The position numbers and the translations under genes are program-made. 32,135 bases of DNA from contig JAJAZE010000385.1 in the NCBI GenBank assembly GCA_026785925.1, forward strand, positions 1 to 32,135, given 5' to 3'. Source of the DNA: Pyrinomonadaceae bacterium. GTDB taxonomy: Bacteria > Acidobacteriota > Blastocatellia > Pyrinomonadales > Pyrinomonadaceae. Below the pieces are notes generated by a model. The model was not told the DNA's origin. It was given only the letters and a program-made list of their open reading frames with translations, and made no database searches. Positions 7,624 to 16,168 of this stretch are shown here, in pieces (positions within the stretch are counted from its first letter, which is position 1; each line of letters starts with the position of its first letter).

Positions 7624-8727
7624 ATGCAAAATAATCCCCGAATCAGCAAAGAAAATATCAACCGCTTTCTGTGCGAAAGCTGCGGCGCAAATATGGGATT
7701 CGACGCGGCGAGCGGCGGACTTGCCTGCCCGTATTGCGGACACCGGCAATCCGTCGCGCAGACGGGCGGAACGATCACCGAAAAAGATTTTTACACTTTT
7801 TTGCGTCCCGACAGCGAACGCCTTCAGCCGATGGCAGTCAACGCGATGCAGGTTTCGTGCGAGACGTGCGGCGCAACCGTCACTTTCGTGCCGCCGGAAA
7901 CTGCCCGCAACTGCGATTTCTGCGGCGGAAAAATCGTCGCGCAGCCGAAATCCGCCGACCCGTTAGTCGCGCCCGAAGGCGTGCTTCCCTTTTCGGTCAC
8001 GGCGCAAGTCGCATCAACCGCGCTCAAAGGCTGGATCAACTCGCGCTGGTTTGCGCCGGGCAATTTAAAGGTTTTAGCGCAGCCCGATAAAGTCGGCAGC
8101 GTCTATATTCCTTACTGGACTTTCGACGCGGAAACCGACAGCCAATATACCGGCGAGCGCGGCGAGTATTATTACGATACGGAATATTTTGAAGAAAACG
8201 GCGAGCAGAAATCGAGACAGGTGCGTCATACGAATTGGTTCGGAAAATCGGGCGCGGTCAGCCGTCACTTCGATGATTTATACATTCCCGCGACCAAATC
8301 CTTGCTGCCTGAATACGTCAAGCATCTGAGTTGGAAATTTAACGAATTAGTGCCGTATGAACCGGCTTACCTCGCCGGACACAAGGCGCAGACTTATCAG
8401 GTTTCCCTTGAAGAAGGCTTTGAATTATTTAAGCAATCGGCGACCGAAATAATTTATAACGACGTGCGCGGCGACATCGGCGGCGACGAACAGCGAGTTC
8501 ACAACGTCAACACCGATTATTCGAACATCACTTTTAAGCATCTGCTTTTGCCGGTCTATGCGGGCGCGTATCGCTACAATAACAAAGTTTTTCAGATCGT
8601 CGTCAACGGCAGAACCGGCGAAGTGCAGGGCGAACGTCCTTATAGTTGGCTCAAGATCGGCTGTCTGACCATCGTAATTATCGCGCTTTTATTGATTATC
8701 CTCGCGGTATTTGGCGCATCCAGATAG
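7624..8727 (+). CDS. double zinc-ribbon protein with C-terminal membrane anchor
   Basis: A 367-aa protein. It has two zinc ribbons in tandem: CxxC pairs at Cys17/Cys20 and Cys35/Cys38, and at Cys79/Cys82 and Cys97/Cys100. A soluble domain rich in aromatic residues follows (VYIPYWTFDAETDSQYTGERG, then YNDVRGDIGGDEQRVHNV and YAGAYRYNNKVFQIVVNGRTGEVQGERPYSW), and a single C-terminal membrane helix (LKIGCLTIVIIALLLIILAVF). Proteins of this layout are often mis-named primosomal N' or helicase zinc-ribbon proteins; no helicase motif is present. It may be a tail-anchored regulator or quality-control factor, but the role is unknown. A TTG at 7612 lies inside the repeat array, so ATG 7624 is preferred; only a weak AGAAG precedes it. 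The gene is bracketed by arrays A and A'. Confidence 0.85.
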   Translation: MQNNPRISKENINRFLCESCGANMGFDAASGGLACPYCGHRQSVAQTGGTITEKDFYTFLRPDSERLQPMAVNAMQVSCETCGATVTFVPPETARNCDFCGGKIVAQPKSADPLVAPEGVLPFSVTAQVASTALKGWINSRWFAPGNLKVLAQPDKVGSVYIPYWTFDAETDSQYTGERGEYYYDTEYFEENGEQKSRQVRHTNWFGKSGAVSRHFDDLYIPATKSLLPEYVKHLSWKFNELVPYEPAYLAGHKAQTYQVSLEEGFELFKQSATEIIYNDVRGDIGGDEQRVHNVNTDYSNITFKHLLLPVYAGAYRYNNKVFQIVVNGRTGEVQGERPYSWLKIGCLTIVIIALLLIILAVFGASR

Positions 8728-8783
8728 TTCAAGGTTCAAAGTTTAGTGTTTGAAACCTTGAACCTGAAACCTTGAACCTGAAA
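8728..8783. repeat. phased 7-bp repeat hairpin, array A'
   Basis: Directly after the stop codon the whole spacer is eight 7-mers in register: TTCAAGG, TTCAAAG, TTTAGTG, TTTGAAA, CCTTGAA, CCTGAAA, CCTTGAA, CCTGAAA. The first half pairs with the second. It shares its vocabulary (CCTGAAA, CCTTGAA) with array A at the other end of the zinc-ribbon gene. It fills the space between two converging genes, ending 2 bp before the last base of the YbjQ stop codon. Confidence 0.85.
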
Positions 8784-8784
8784 T

Positions 8785-9105
8785 CTATTTATTCTTCAGT
8801 TTGACCGCCGTCCCGTAGGCGAGAACTTCGGTTGCGCCCTGCGAAAATTCCGTCGCGTCGTAGCGCATAGCGATAATTGCGTCCGCGCCGATTTCCTGCG
8901 CGTGCTGAATCATCAAATTGAATGCGTCCTGCCGGGCTTTTTCGCAAACCTGCGAAAACTCCTGAATGTTGCCGCCCGCGAGTGATTTCAACCCGCCGAT
9001 AAAGCCCGCGCCGATGCCCGTCGCCCGCACGACAATGCCGCGCACCACGCCGAGATACTGAATGATTTCGCCCATTGCGACATCGTTTCCGGTTGTAATT
9101 ATCAT
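8785..9105 (-). CDS. YbjQ/UPF0145 family protein
   Basis: A 106-aa protein of the widespread YbjQ (UPF0145) family, annotated as putative heavy-metal-binding and forming a homo-oligomeric ring in solved structures; no cellular role is settled. Family blocks are clear: MIITTGNDV at the start, GVVRGIVVRATG, the central helix CEKARQDAFNLMIQHAQEIGADAIIAMRYD, and EVLAYGTAVKL at the end. The length is that of the family. The start is supported by AGGAG, about 8 nt upstream of ATG 9105. The last gene-free bases before it are the phased repeat array A'. Confidence 0.92.
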   Translation of the reverse strand: MIITTGNDVAMGEIIQYLGVVRGIVVRATGIGAGFIGGLKSLAGGNIQEFSQVCEKARQDAFNLMIQHAQEIGADAIIAMRYDATEFSQGATEVLAYGTAVKLKNK

Positions 9106-9205
9106 TGGAAAATCTCCTGTTTCGATTAGTAAAAATTAGTCAAAAACTTGCAGGCATTGTGAAAGATAATTTTCGCAATGGCAAATCAAATTAACTCGAA
9201 AACGG

Positions 9206-10057
9206 CTATTTTCTAACTTTCGCTTCGGCGACGGCATTGTTTGCCGCCGGTAAATTTTTCGACGCGGGAAACTCCGACTTTAACATTTCGAGATATTTTT
9301 CGGCTTCGGTGATGTTGCCGAGTTTGGCGTTACCGTCGGCGAGCGCGGCAATAGACGCATCGCGGCTTTTGCCGGCGGGAAACATTTGCAGATATTTCTC
9401 CAACTTTTCGTTTGCCGGACGGTAATCTCGAATCTCGTAATAATTTAGTCCGACCGTCGCGGCGATTCGCTCGCGGTTGATTTCGCTTTTGTTGACCTCA
9501 AACGTGCGGTCGGCACGTTCGTAAAAGCCGCTGCTTAATTTCAAAAGCCCTCCGTTTTGGTAGAAATCGGCAATCTGCAAAAGCGCGATGCCGTCGTTTC
9601 TGTTCGTCTCGATGGCGGCATATGCTTTTTTCAAAGACGAAAAATCCTTTGGCAACTGTTGGGCAGCCGCGCCCAAAGCATCAGCGTTTTTGTCGCTCAG
9701 ACCTTTGCGAAAACTTATCAAATTGCCGAGCGGATCGCTGAACGCGATATACGGCAGACCGCTAACGCTGAAGCGGTTGACCAGCGATTTTTCCTTGTCG
9801 TAATCAATCTTGACGGCAATGAAAGATTTCATCCGCTCGATTACGTCGCCGCGCACCCAGAAAGTTTTTTCCATTTCCCGGCACGGCTGACACCACACGG
9901 CGGTAAAATCCAAGAGCAAAGGTTTTCCCGTTTCGCGCGACAACGCTAAGGCTTCCTGAAAATCTTTCCGCCAATCAATCGCCGCGCTGTTGTTTTGGGC
10001 GGCAGTGTTCAAACTCAACGCCAAAGTCGTGAGCATCACGAAAAAAAAGATTTTCAT
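9206..10057 (-). CDS. exported thioredoxin-fold protein with C-terminal TPR-like repeats
   Basis: A 283-aa protein. The signal peptide (MKIFFFVMLTTLALSLNTAAQ) is followed by a thioredoxin domain (residues about 28-140) with the active site WCQPC (Cys56, Cys59) and the cis-Pro loop VSGLPYIAF. It belongs to the DsbD-gamma / thioredoxin_7-like type (LALSRETGKPLLLDFTAVWCQPC). Residues about 150-283 are helical pairs resembling tetratricopeptide repeats (YYEIRDYRPANEKLEKYLQMFP, EAEKYLEMLKSEFPASKNL). It probably reduces or isomerises disulfides in envelope proteins, with the repeats binding a partner; that role is inference. A GTG at 10087 would add ten residues before the signal peptide, so ATG 10057 is preferred; GAGGG lies about 12 nt upstream. 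Confidence 0.88.
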   Translation of the reverse strand: MKIFFFVMLTTLALSLNTAAQNNSAAIDWRKDFQEALALSRETGKPLLLDFTAVWCQPCREMEKTFWVRGDVIERMKSFIAVKIDYDKEKSLVNRFSVSGLPYIAFSDPLGNLISFRKGLSDKNADALGAAAQQLPKDFSSLKKAYAAIETNRNDGIALLQIADFYQNGGLLKLSSGFYERADRTFEVNKSEINRERIAATVGLNYYEIRDYRPANEKLEKYLQMFPAGKSRDASIAALADGNAKLGNITEAEKYLEMLKSEFPASKNLPAANNAVAEAKVRK

Positions 10058-10108
10058 AAAAGCGGTTGTCCCTCGTTTTAACTGCACAAAATATGCGGGC
10101 GATTTATT

Positions 10109-10735
10109 TCAGCGAAATTCTTCGCGGTTGAGCGGAAAACGCGGACGATCCGGGTTTTCAAATTCAACGTCCAGATAAATTTCCGCGAGCGCGGCTTCGC
10201 AATCTAAGGACGACAAATAAATTACTTCGTCGAGCGAATTAAATTCGCGGTGAAGCCAGACCTTTTCGTCACGCTTCGTGTAAAGAACGACGTGCGGGCG
10301 ATCCTGACTGATTAAAAGATATTCGGTCAGACTTTCGATTGACTTGTAATAAGTAAATTTGTCGCCGACATCGAAGGCTTCGGTCGAAGGCGAAAGAACT
10401 TCGACGATTAAAGCCGGATTAATCAATACTTCCAAGCCGTAAAATTTTTCATAGATTGGTCGCGCACATAAGGCGGTCACATCAGGGTAACGATAAGGCT
10501 GATAAACCGGAACTTTGACGCGCAGATTCGAGCCGAAAACTTTACAGCCGCGCCCGCGCAGTTTGGTTTTTAGTTCAGTAATTGCGTTGCTGACAATGTC
10601 TTCGTGTTTGGGCGATGCGCCCGCCATACTCCAGACATTGCCCTCAAAATATTCGAGCCGCTCTTCCGAACCTTTTTCAAATTCGGCGTATTCTTCGAGC
10701 GTGTAATTCGGTTGAGTTTTCTTTAATGCCGTCAT
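10109..10735 (-). CDS. Uma2 family (DUF820) putative restriction-endonuclease-fold protein
   Basis: A 208-aa protein of the Uma2 family, which has the PD-(D/E)xK nuclease fold and is greatly expanded in cyanobacteria and some Acidobacteriota; its target is unknown. Visible motifs: the opening YTLEEYAEFEKGSEERLEYFEG, the catalytic Asp in YRYPDVTALC (about residue 84), EVLSPSTEAFD (Glu of the D-ExK half) and TEYLLISQDRPHVVLYTK. A C-terminal Asp/Glu/Pro/Arg tail after residue 190 is extra. It is followed by the thioredoxin-TPR gene and preceded by the methyltransferase gene on the same strand (15-bp gap), so they may be co-transcribed. A second member lies at 30445-31026. Confidence 0.9.
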   Translation of the reverse strand: MTALKKTQPNYTLEEYAEFEKGSEERLEYFEGNVWSMAGASPKHEDIVSNAITELKTKLRGRGCKVFGSNLRVKVPVYQPYRYPDVTALCARPIYEKFYGLEVLINPALIVEVLSPSTEAFDVGDKFTYYKSIESLTEYLLISQDRPHVVLYTKRDEKVWLHREFNSLDEVIYLSSLDCEAALAEIYLDVEFENPDRPRFPLNREEFR

Positions 10736-10750
10736 AATTTTTACTCGATT

Positions 10751-11650
10751 TTATTGCTTTTGCCGCAAAAGGTAGATTGCCGTGCCGGTCAACAGCGATT
10801 CGCGCGGCATTTTTTGAAATCTCGAATAAAGGCGCGACAAATCGGATTTCTCTTTATCGAAATCTTCGAGAAAAACAGTCTCGACATTGAATCCGGCGCG
10901 GTCGAAAGCCGCCATAAATTCGTGATGCCGGAAGCGGTTGGGAACGCCGCGATTCGAGCCGGTCAGTTTCCAGGCGGCATCCGAAAACCGCAGAAAAGTC
11001 ATCGGGTCGGCGTATTGAAACCAACTGTCGTGCGGTCCGAAATCAACGCGGTGGAGAGCCGCGCCGCCGGGTTTTTGCAGCAATCTTTTGTTGGTTTCGG
11101 CGAACACATCAATGTCGGAAATATGCTCGCCGACTTGAAACGAACAAACGATGTCAAATTTGTTTTCAGTTTCGGCGGTTTCAATCGGCTGGGCGATGAG
11201 TTCGAGCCGGTCGGCATAGTTTTCGGGAAAATCGGCGGCTTTCAAACCGCTCGCCCAAGCGGTTTCGGGATAAGTTTTCGCCCAATTATCTTCGATTCCC
11301 TGATACCACTGCTTGGCGATTGCGCCGGTGTAATTGCCGGGAAATCGGTCAATGACGGCGTAACGGCTGGCTCCGGCGGCGAGCATTGACAAACCCGATG
11401 TCAGGTAATCGCCCGCGCCGATTTCGCAAACGCTTTTGCCTTCGATGTCGCCGATATATTGCCTGATGTAGTTCAAGCCGAGAAAAGCGTAGCGTTCGAG
11501 TTCTTCCGCGCTGCCGGTAAAATAAGCTCCGGCGCGCGGTCGTTTTGCCCGCCATTGGCGCACGGCGGAATTGCCCATCAAGAAATTTTTAGCCGTTTCT
11601 TTGAAAAAATCTTTGTAGATGTTGACCGTGCCGGTTTTGTTTCGTTCCAT
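10751..11650 (-). CDS. class I SAM-dependent methyltransferase
   Basis: A 299-aa protein with a Rossmann-type methyltransferase domain from about residue 72: motif I is VCEIGAGDYLTSG, the acidic end of strand 2 is YAVIDRF, and motif IV-like FDIVCSFQVGEHISD is followed by the post-motif helix and LHRVDFGPHDSWF. The fold is that of SAM-dependent methyltransferases acting on small molecules or sugars (similar to FkbM/glycan-cluster types), but the substrate is not indicated. N-terminal residues 1-70 are helical. There is no Shine-Dalgarno sequence before ATG 11650; the leader is the 7-bp repeat array B, whose hairpin lies directly upstream and could affect translation. The upstream gene on this strand is aconitase. 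Confidence 0.85.
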   Translation of the reverse strand: MERNKTGTVNIYKDFFKETAKNFLMGNSAVRQWRAKRPRAGAYFTGSAEELERYAFLGLNYIRQYIGDIEGKSVCEIGAGDYLTSGLSMLAAGASRYAVIDRFPGNYTGAIAKQWYQGIEDNWAKTYPETAWASGLKAADFPENYADRLELIAQPIETAETENKFDIVCSFQVGEHISDIDVFAETNKRLLQKPGGAALHRVDFGPHDSWFQYADPMTFLRFSDAAWKLTGSNRGVPNRFRHHEFMAAFDRAGFNVETVFLEDFDKEKSDLSRLYSRFQKMPRESLLTGTAIYLLRQKQ

Positions 11651-11657
11651 AATTTAA

Positions 11658-11758
11658 GGGATGAAGGATGAGGGATGAAGGATGAAGGACGAATGAAAAT
11701 CAGCCGAGTTGCTTTTTGTTTTATTTATCCTTCATCCTTCATCCTTCATCCTTTAATT
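11658..11758. repeat. phased 7-bp repeat hairpin, array B
   Basis: The left arm is five 7-mers in register from 11658: GGGATGA, AGGATGA, GGGATGA, AGGATGA, AGGACGA. The right arm is TTTATCC, then three TTCATCC copies (11731-11751), then TTTAATT. The arms are near-perfect reverse complements over about 32 bp, with a loop of roughly 35-45 nt containing a T-run. The aconitase stop codon (complement of 11746-11748) lies inside the right arm. The methyltransferase ATG is 8 bp from the left arm, so the array makes up the whole spacer. Confidence 0.88.
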
Positions 11759-14616
11759 AGTTGCCGCAGAACATACGGCAGAATGCCGCCGCTTTTGTAG
11801 TATTCGACTTCAATCGGCGTGTCAATCCGCAAAGTTAAATGCGCTTCTTCGGTCGTGCCGTCGGCGCGTTTGATGGTCAGCGTGACATTCTGACGCGGTT
11901 TGATTTCGCCCGCGTCGAGTCCGGTCAAATCGAAGGTTTCCGTGCCGTCCAGATTATAAGTCTGCGCGTTTTCGCCGTCTTTAAATTGCAGTGCAAGTAC
12001 GCCCATTCCGATCAGATTCGAGCGGTGAATGCGCTCGAACGATTCGGCGATAACGGCTCTGACACCCATTAAACTCGTTCCCTTCGCCGCCCAATCGCGT
12101 GAGCTTCCCGTGCCGTATTCCTGTCCGGCAAAAATTATCAGCGGCGTATTTTGTTCTTTATAACGCATCGCCGCGTCGTAAATTGACATATTCTCGCCGT
12201 CCGGTATAAAGCAGGTAAAACCGCCTTCTTTGGGCGCGACCATCAAATTTTTGATGCGGACGTTAGCGAAGGTTCCGCGCAGCATCACGCGGTCGTTGCC
12301 GCGCCGCGAGCCGTAACTGTTGAAATCTTCAATCGCCACGCCGCGCTCCTGCAAATAAAGTCCGGCGGGCGAGGTCGCTTTAATCGCACCGGCGGGCGAG
12401 ATGTGATCGGTCGTCACCGAATCGCCGAAAATTGCCAGCGAACGCGCGTCGCTGATATTTGCAAAACTTCCGGTCTCCATCGAAAAGTTCTGAAAATAAG
12501 GCGGCTCCTGAATATAAGTCGAATTTTCGTCCCAGGCGTAGACATCGCCCGTGACGGTCGGAATGTCGTTCCACAAAGGATTTTGTTCGGCAAAATCGCT
12601 GTAAAGCCGACGGTAAGTTTCCGGGTCGGTCGCTTTCTCCAATTCGCTTTTCACTTCGTCGAGCGAAGCCCAGATGTCTTTCAAATAAACGTCATTTCCT
12701 TCGCCGTCCTGACCGACCGGCTCGACCGAAAAATCCTTCGCCACATTGCCGGCGAGCGCAAAAGCGACGACGAGCGGCGGCGACATCAGAAAATTCGCTT
12801 TCACATTCTGATGAACCCGCGCTTCAAAATTGCGATTGCCCGACAAAACCGACGCGGCAATCAAATCGTTTTCGATAATGGATTCTTCAATCGCCGGATC
12901 GAGCGGACCGGAATTGCCGATACAGGTCGTGCAGCCGTAACCAACGAGATTAAAACCTAATTGGTCGAGATAAACCTGCAAACCGGTTTTTTCCAGATAT
13001 TCGGTGACGACGCGCGAGCCGGGCGCGAGCGATGTTTTGACGTAATCGGGAACTTTCATTCCGCGCCGGACGGCTTTTTTCGCCAGCAATCCCGCCGCCA
13101 GCATCACGCTCGGATTGGAGGTATTCGTGCAGGAAGTGATCGCCGCGATGACGACATCGCCGTGCGCGATGGCGGTTGTTTTCTGTTCGGTATATTGCGT
13201 CGGTGCTTCCACGCGGTCGGGTGTCGGGCGGTTGTTGACCATTTCGGTTTCCGTCCAGGTGCTGGTGTTGATTTCGCTGACATCGTTCTTGACGGGCGCG
13301 GGAACGGTCGAATGAATCTGCCCGCCGCCGCCCGTGGCAATCGTCAAAGTGTCCGCGCCGACCGTCACCATAAACTGCTTTTCCAAATCGGCGACTTCTT
13401 TGCCATAACCGCCGTCTTTGACCGAACCGGTAAATAATTCGGTAAATTTATCTTTCAAATTGTTTAATTCGATGCGGTCTTGCGGGCGTTTCGGTCCGGC
13501 GACGGCGGGAACGATATTTGATAAATCTAATTCGAGCGTGTTCGAATATTCGACTTCGCCTTTACGCGGAATGCCGAACATTTCCTGCGCGGTGAAATAA
13601 TTGCGAATGGTTTCGATTTGCTCGGTCGTTCTGCCGGTCGCCGCAAAGTATTCGAGCGTCATTTCGTCAACGCCGAAAAAGCCCATCGTCGCACCGTATT
13701 CGGGAGCCATATTCGCAATCGTCGAGCGGTCGGTGACGGGCAGATTTCGCGCACCTTCGCCGAAGAATTCGACGAATTTGCCGACGACTTTGGCTTCACG
13801 CAGCATTTGGGTGACGCGCAAAACCAAATCGGTCGCGGTCGTGCCTTCGGGCAAATCGTTTGACAGATGAACGCCGACTACATCGGGCGTTAAAATATAA
13901 ACCGGCTGTCCGAGCATTCCGGCTTCGGCTTCGATGCCGCCCACGCCCCAGCCGACGATTCCCAAACCGTTAATCATCGTCGTGTGCGAATCGGTTCCGA
14001 CCAAAGTATCGGGATAATAAACGCCGTCTTTTTCAAATACGCCTTTCGCCAGATATTCGAGATTGACTTGATGCACGATGCCGATGCCCGGCGGGACGAC
14101 CGAGAAACCGTCAAACGCCTGCGTTCCCCATTTCAAAAATCGGTAACGCTGTTCGTTGCGGCGAAATTCCATCTGCATATTACGCTGATACGCCTCTTCA
14201 CTGCCCGCGTAATCAACCTGCACCGAATGGTCTATCACCAAATCAACCGGCACGAGCGGTTCGATCAAACTCGTATCTTTGCCTAATTTTTCCACCGCCG
14301 AACGCATCGCCGCCAAATCTACGAGCAGCGGAACGCCGGTGAAATCCTGTAATAAAACGCGGGCGACGACGAACGGGATTTCTTCGGTGCGCTCGGCGTT
14401 CGCGCCCCAATTCGCCACGTTGCGAACGTCCTTTTCCTGAACTTTCTTCTCGTCAAAGTTGCGTAAAACCGATTCCAGCACGATGCGGATCGAGATCGGC
14501 AGACACGAAATTTTCGCCACGCCTTCTTTTTCAAGCTGCGGCAGCGAATAAAACGTGCCGTCCGCGCCCGTTCCGGTTTTAAATGTTTGCTTGGTGTTAA
14601 ATAGATTATGCGACAT
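11746..14616 (-). CDS. acnA: aconitate hydratase A
   Basis: Cytosolic 4Fe-4S enzyme that interconverts citrate and isocitrate in the TCA cycle. The family of 956 aa is unmistakable: [84 protein letters not shown]-type block, and the swivel-domain [19 protein letters not shown] and [17 protein letters not shown]. The cluster ligands are Cys496, Cys562 and Cys565. Compared with E. coli AcnA (891 aa) it is longer, mostly by an insertion at about residues 405-485 ([13 protein letters not shown], then [15 protein letters not shown]). The start at ATG 14616 matches the usual N-terminus. Its last codons and TGA are supplied by repeat array B. It is divergent from the NRAMP gene. Confidence 0.97.
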   Translation of the reverse strand: MSHNLFNTKQTFKTGTGADGTFYSLPQLEKEGVAKISCLPISIRIVLESVLRNFDEKKVQEKDVRNVANWGANAERTEEIPFVVARVLLQDFTGVPLLVDLAAMRSAVEKLGKDTSLIEPLVPVDLVIDHSVQVDYAGSEEAYQRNMQMEFRRNEQRYRFLKWGTQAFDGFSVVPPGIGIVHQVNLEYLAKGVFEKDGVYYPDTLVGTDSHTTMINGLGIVGWGVGGIEAEAGMLGQPVYILTPDVVGVHLSNDLPEGTTATDLVLRVTQMLREAKVVGKFVEFFGEGARNLPVTDRSTIANMAPEYGATMGFFGVDEMTLEYFAATGRTTEQIETIRNYFTAQEMFGIPRKGEVEYSNTLELDLSNIVPAVAGPKRPQDRIELNNLKDKFTELFTGSVKDGGYGKEVADLEKQFMVTVGADTLTIATGGGGQIHSTVPAPVKNDVSEINTSTWTETEMVNNRPTPDRVEAPTQYTEQKTTAIAHGDVVIAAITSCTNTSNPSVMLAAGLLAKKAVRRGMKVPDYVKTSLAPGSRVVTEYLEKTGLQVYLDQLGFNLVGYGCTTCIGNSGPLDPAIEESIIENDLIAASVLSGNRNFEARVHQNVKANFLMSPPLVVAFALAGNVAKDFSVEPVGQDGEGNDVYLKDIWASLDEVKSELEKATDPETYRRLYSDFAEQNPLWNDIPTVTGDVYAWDENSTYIQEPPYFQNFSMETGSFANISDARSLAIFGDSVTTDHISPAGAIKATSPAGLYLQERGVAIEDFNSYGSRRGNDRVMLRGTFANVRIKNLMVAPKEGGFTCFIPDGENMSIYDAAMRYKEQNTPLIIFAGQEYGTGSSRDWAAKGTSLMGVRAVIAESFERIHRSNLIGMGVLALQFKDGENAQTYNLDGTETFDLTGLDAGEIKPRQNVTLTIKRADGTTEEAHLTLRIDTPIEVEYYKSGGILPYVLRQLIKG

Positions 14617-14744
14617 TGATGTTTGGTTTCCTTATCTTTTCGGCGGAGATTGCAAGTCCGATAGAATTTAATAATTAAAGTTTAAGAGACCGCGTTTCAA
14701 ATTGCAACAGCCCGTTTTTTATAAACTTTCATTGTTCCAGGCTT

Positions 14745-14773
14745 TTGTCTTTGCCGTGATCGCGTTATATTCT
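14745..14773 (+). promoter_or_regulatory. candidate promoter of the NRAMP-MscS operon
   Basis: TTGTCT (14745-14750) and TATTCT (14768-14773) are 17 bp apart in the 216-bp divergent spacer between aconitase and the NRAMP gene, about 60 bp before ATG 14833. I looked for a Mn2+ or Mg2+ riboswitch in this spacer and saw no recognisable one. Confidence 0.3.
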
Positions 14774-14832
14774 TAGTTCGATTTACAACCACTGCAACCA
14801 TCATAAAATGAACGAAGGCGACAGTCGAAAAA

Positions 14833-16140
14833 ATGAATTTTATAAGGTTTTCCGACCGAAAATTTGTGCAGCCGCTACGCCGCTTTCCGGCGCGGGTTCG
14901 CCGTCGTCTGTCTTCATATAGATTCTACGTTTATCTCGCCGTTTTAGGACCCGGAATTATCGCCGCCAACGCCGGCAACGACGCGAGCGGCATCGCCACT
15001 TATTCGAGCGTCGGCGCGGCTTACGGCTACACGCTTTTGTGGGCGTTTATCCCGATGACTTTGAGCCTCATCGTCGTGCAGGTGATGTGCGTCCGAATGG
15101 GCGTGGTGACGGGCAAAGGCTTGGCTGATTTAATCCGCGAACAATTCGGTGTGCGCTGGACGGCACTCGTGATGCTCGCGCTTTTGATCGCCAACACGGG
15201 CGTGATAATTTCCGAATTCGTCGGCATCGCGCAGGCTTCCGAGCTTTTCGGCATTTCGCGTTATCTGACGATTCCGGTGACATCGGCGGCAATTTGGTGG
15301 CTGGTCGTCAAAGGTTCGCAGAAGCGCGTCGAGCGGGTTTTTCTCACGATGTCGCTCGTCTTTTTCGGTTATATAATTTCGGCTTTTCTGGCAAAACCCG
15401 ATTGGTCGCAGGTCGCCGTCGAAACGGTCAAACCGAGTTTCAGTTTCGATTCCGGTTATCTTTTTATGATGACGGCATTGATCGGCACGACTATCACGCC
15501 TTTTATGCAGATTTATGTGCAGTCGGCGGTGGTCGAAAAAGGGATGGACAAGGAAGATTATTCGCTGGTTCGCGCCGACGCGGTGGTCGGGACGATTTTC
15601 GCGTGTTTGATTTCCGCTTTTATCGTCATTTGCACTGCCGCGACTTTGAACGTGCAGGGCGTGACCGAACTCGATTCCGCCGCGACCGCCGCCGAAGCTC
15701 TCGCGCCCGTTGCCGGAGTCTATGCGAAATATCTTTTCGCCGTCGGACTGTTCGGCGCGGCGATGCTGGCGATGGGCGTGCTGCCGCTGGCAACGGCTTA
15801 CTCGATGAGCGAAGCACTCGGATTTGAAAAAGGATTGTCGCATTCGTTCCGCGAAGCACCGATTTTTATCGGCATTTTCACTGCGCTGATATTAATCGGC
15901 GCGGTGGTCGCGCTGATTCCCGGACTTCCGCAGATAAAGCTGCTTCTCTTCACCCAATGTATCAACGGATTGCTGCTGCCGGTCGTTCTGATTGCGATTG
16001 TTTCGCTCGCCAATAACCGCGAGATTATGGGCGAATACCAAAACAGCCGGTGGTTTAACGCGCTGGCGTGGCTCATTGCGATAATCGTTTCCTGCCTGTC
16101 GCTGTTGCTGCTCGGCACGACGATTATTGATTTTTTTTAA
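14833..16140 (+). CDS. NRAMP-family divalent metal transporter, divergent clade
   Basis: A 435-aa membrane protein with about eleven hydrophobic helices. The NRAMP fold is clear from GPGIIAAN at TM1, YGYTLLWAFIPMTL after it, and the inverted-repeat TM6 ITPFMQIYVQSAVVEKGMD. The canonical metal-site motifs differ: TM1 DPGN is replaced by NDASG, and TM6 MPH (with the metal-binding Met) is replaced by TPF. That Met favours transition metals, so this clade may carry another ion such as Mg2+ or work differently; this is inference from the NRMT literature. It begins at ATG 14833 without an obvious Shine-Dalgarno sequence after a basic N-tail. It is 28 bp upstream of the MscS-CNBD gene and probably co-transcribed. 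Confidence 0.88.
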   Translation: MNFIRFSDRKFVQPLRRFPARVRRRLSSYRFYVYLAVLGPGIIAANAGNDASGIATYSSVGAAYGYTLLWAFIPMTLSLIVVQVMCVRMGVVTGKGLADLIREQFGVRWTALVMLALLIANTGVIISEFVGIAQASELFGISRYLTIPVTSAAIWWLVVKGSQKRVERVFLTMSLVFFGYIISAFLAKPDWSQVAVETVKPSFSFDSGYLFMMTALIGTTITPFMQIYVQSAVVEKGMDKEDYSLVRADAVVGTIFACLISAFIVICTAATLNVQGVTELDSAATAAEALAPVAGVYAKYLFAVGLFGAAMLAMGVLPLATAYSMSEALGFEKGLSHSFREAPIFIGIFTALILIGAVVALIPGLPQIKLLLFTQCINGLLLPVVLIAIVSLANNREIMGEYQNSRWFNALAWLIAIIVSCLSLLLLGTTIIDFF

Positions 16141-16168
16141 GTCTTCGATAATAATCTGAAAACCATCT

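Noticed and set aside
7532-8783. CRISPR array
   Set aside because: The units are 7 bp, contiguous and degenerate, with no spacers between longer repeats and no cas genes.
10754-11389. A 211-codon plus-strand frame opposite the methyltransferase
   Set aside because: It is the complement of a clear methyltransferase with SAM motifs and shows no domain of its own.
12403-13437. Long plus-strand frames (185 and 158 codons) opposite aconitase
   Set aside because: Antisense shadows of a highly conserved gene; residue composition (Arg/His/Phe-rich) is typical of reverse-complement translation.
14617-14832. yybP-ykoY (Mn2+) or M-box riboswitch before the NRAMP gene
   Set aside because: I could not find the conserved core or a terminator hairpin of either class in this spacer.
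15130-15843. A 237-codon minus-strand frame opposite the NRAMP gene
   Set aside because: His/Arg-rich composition with no motif; the opposite strand has a clear transporter.
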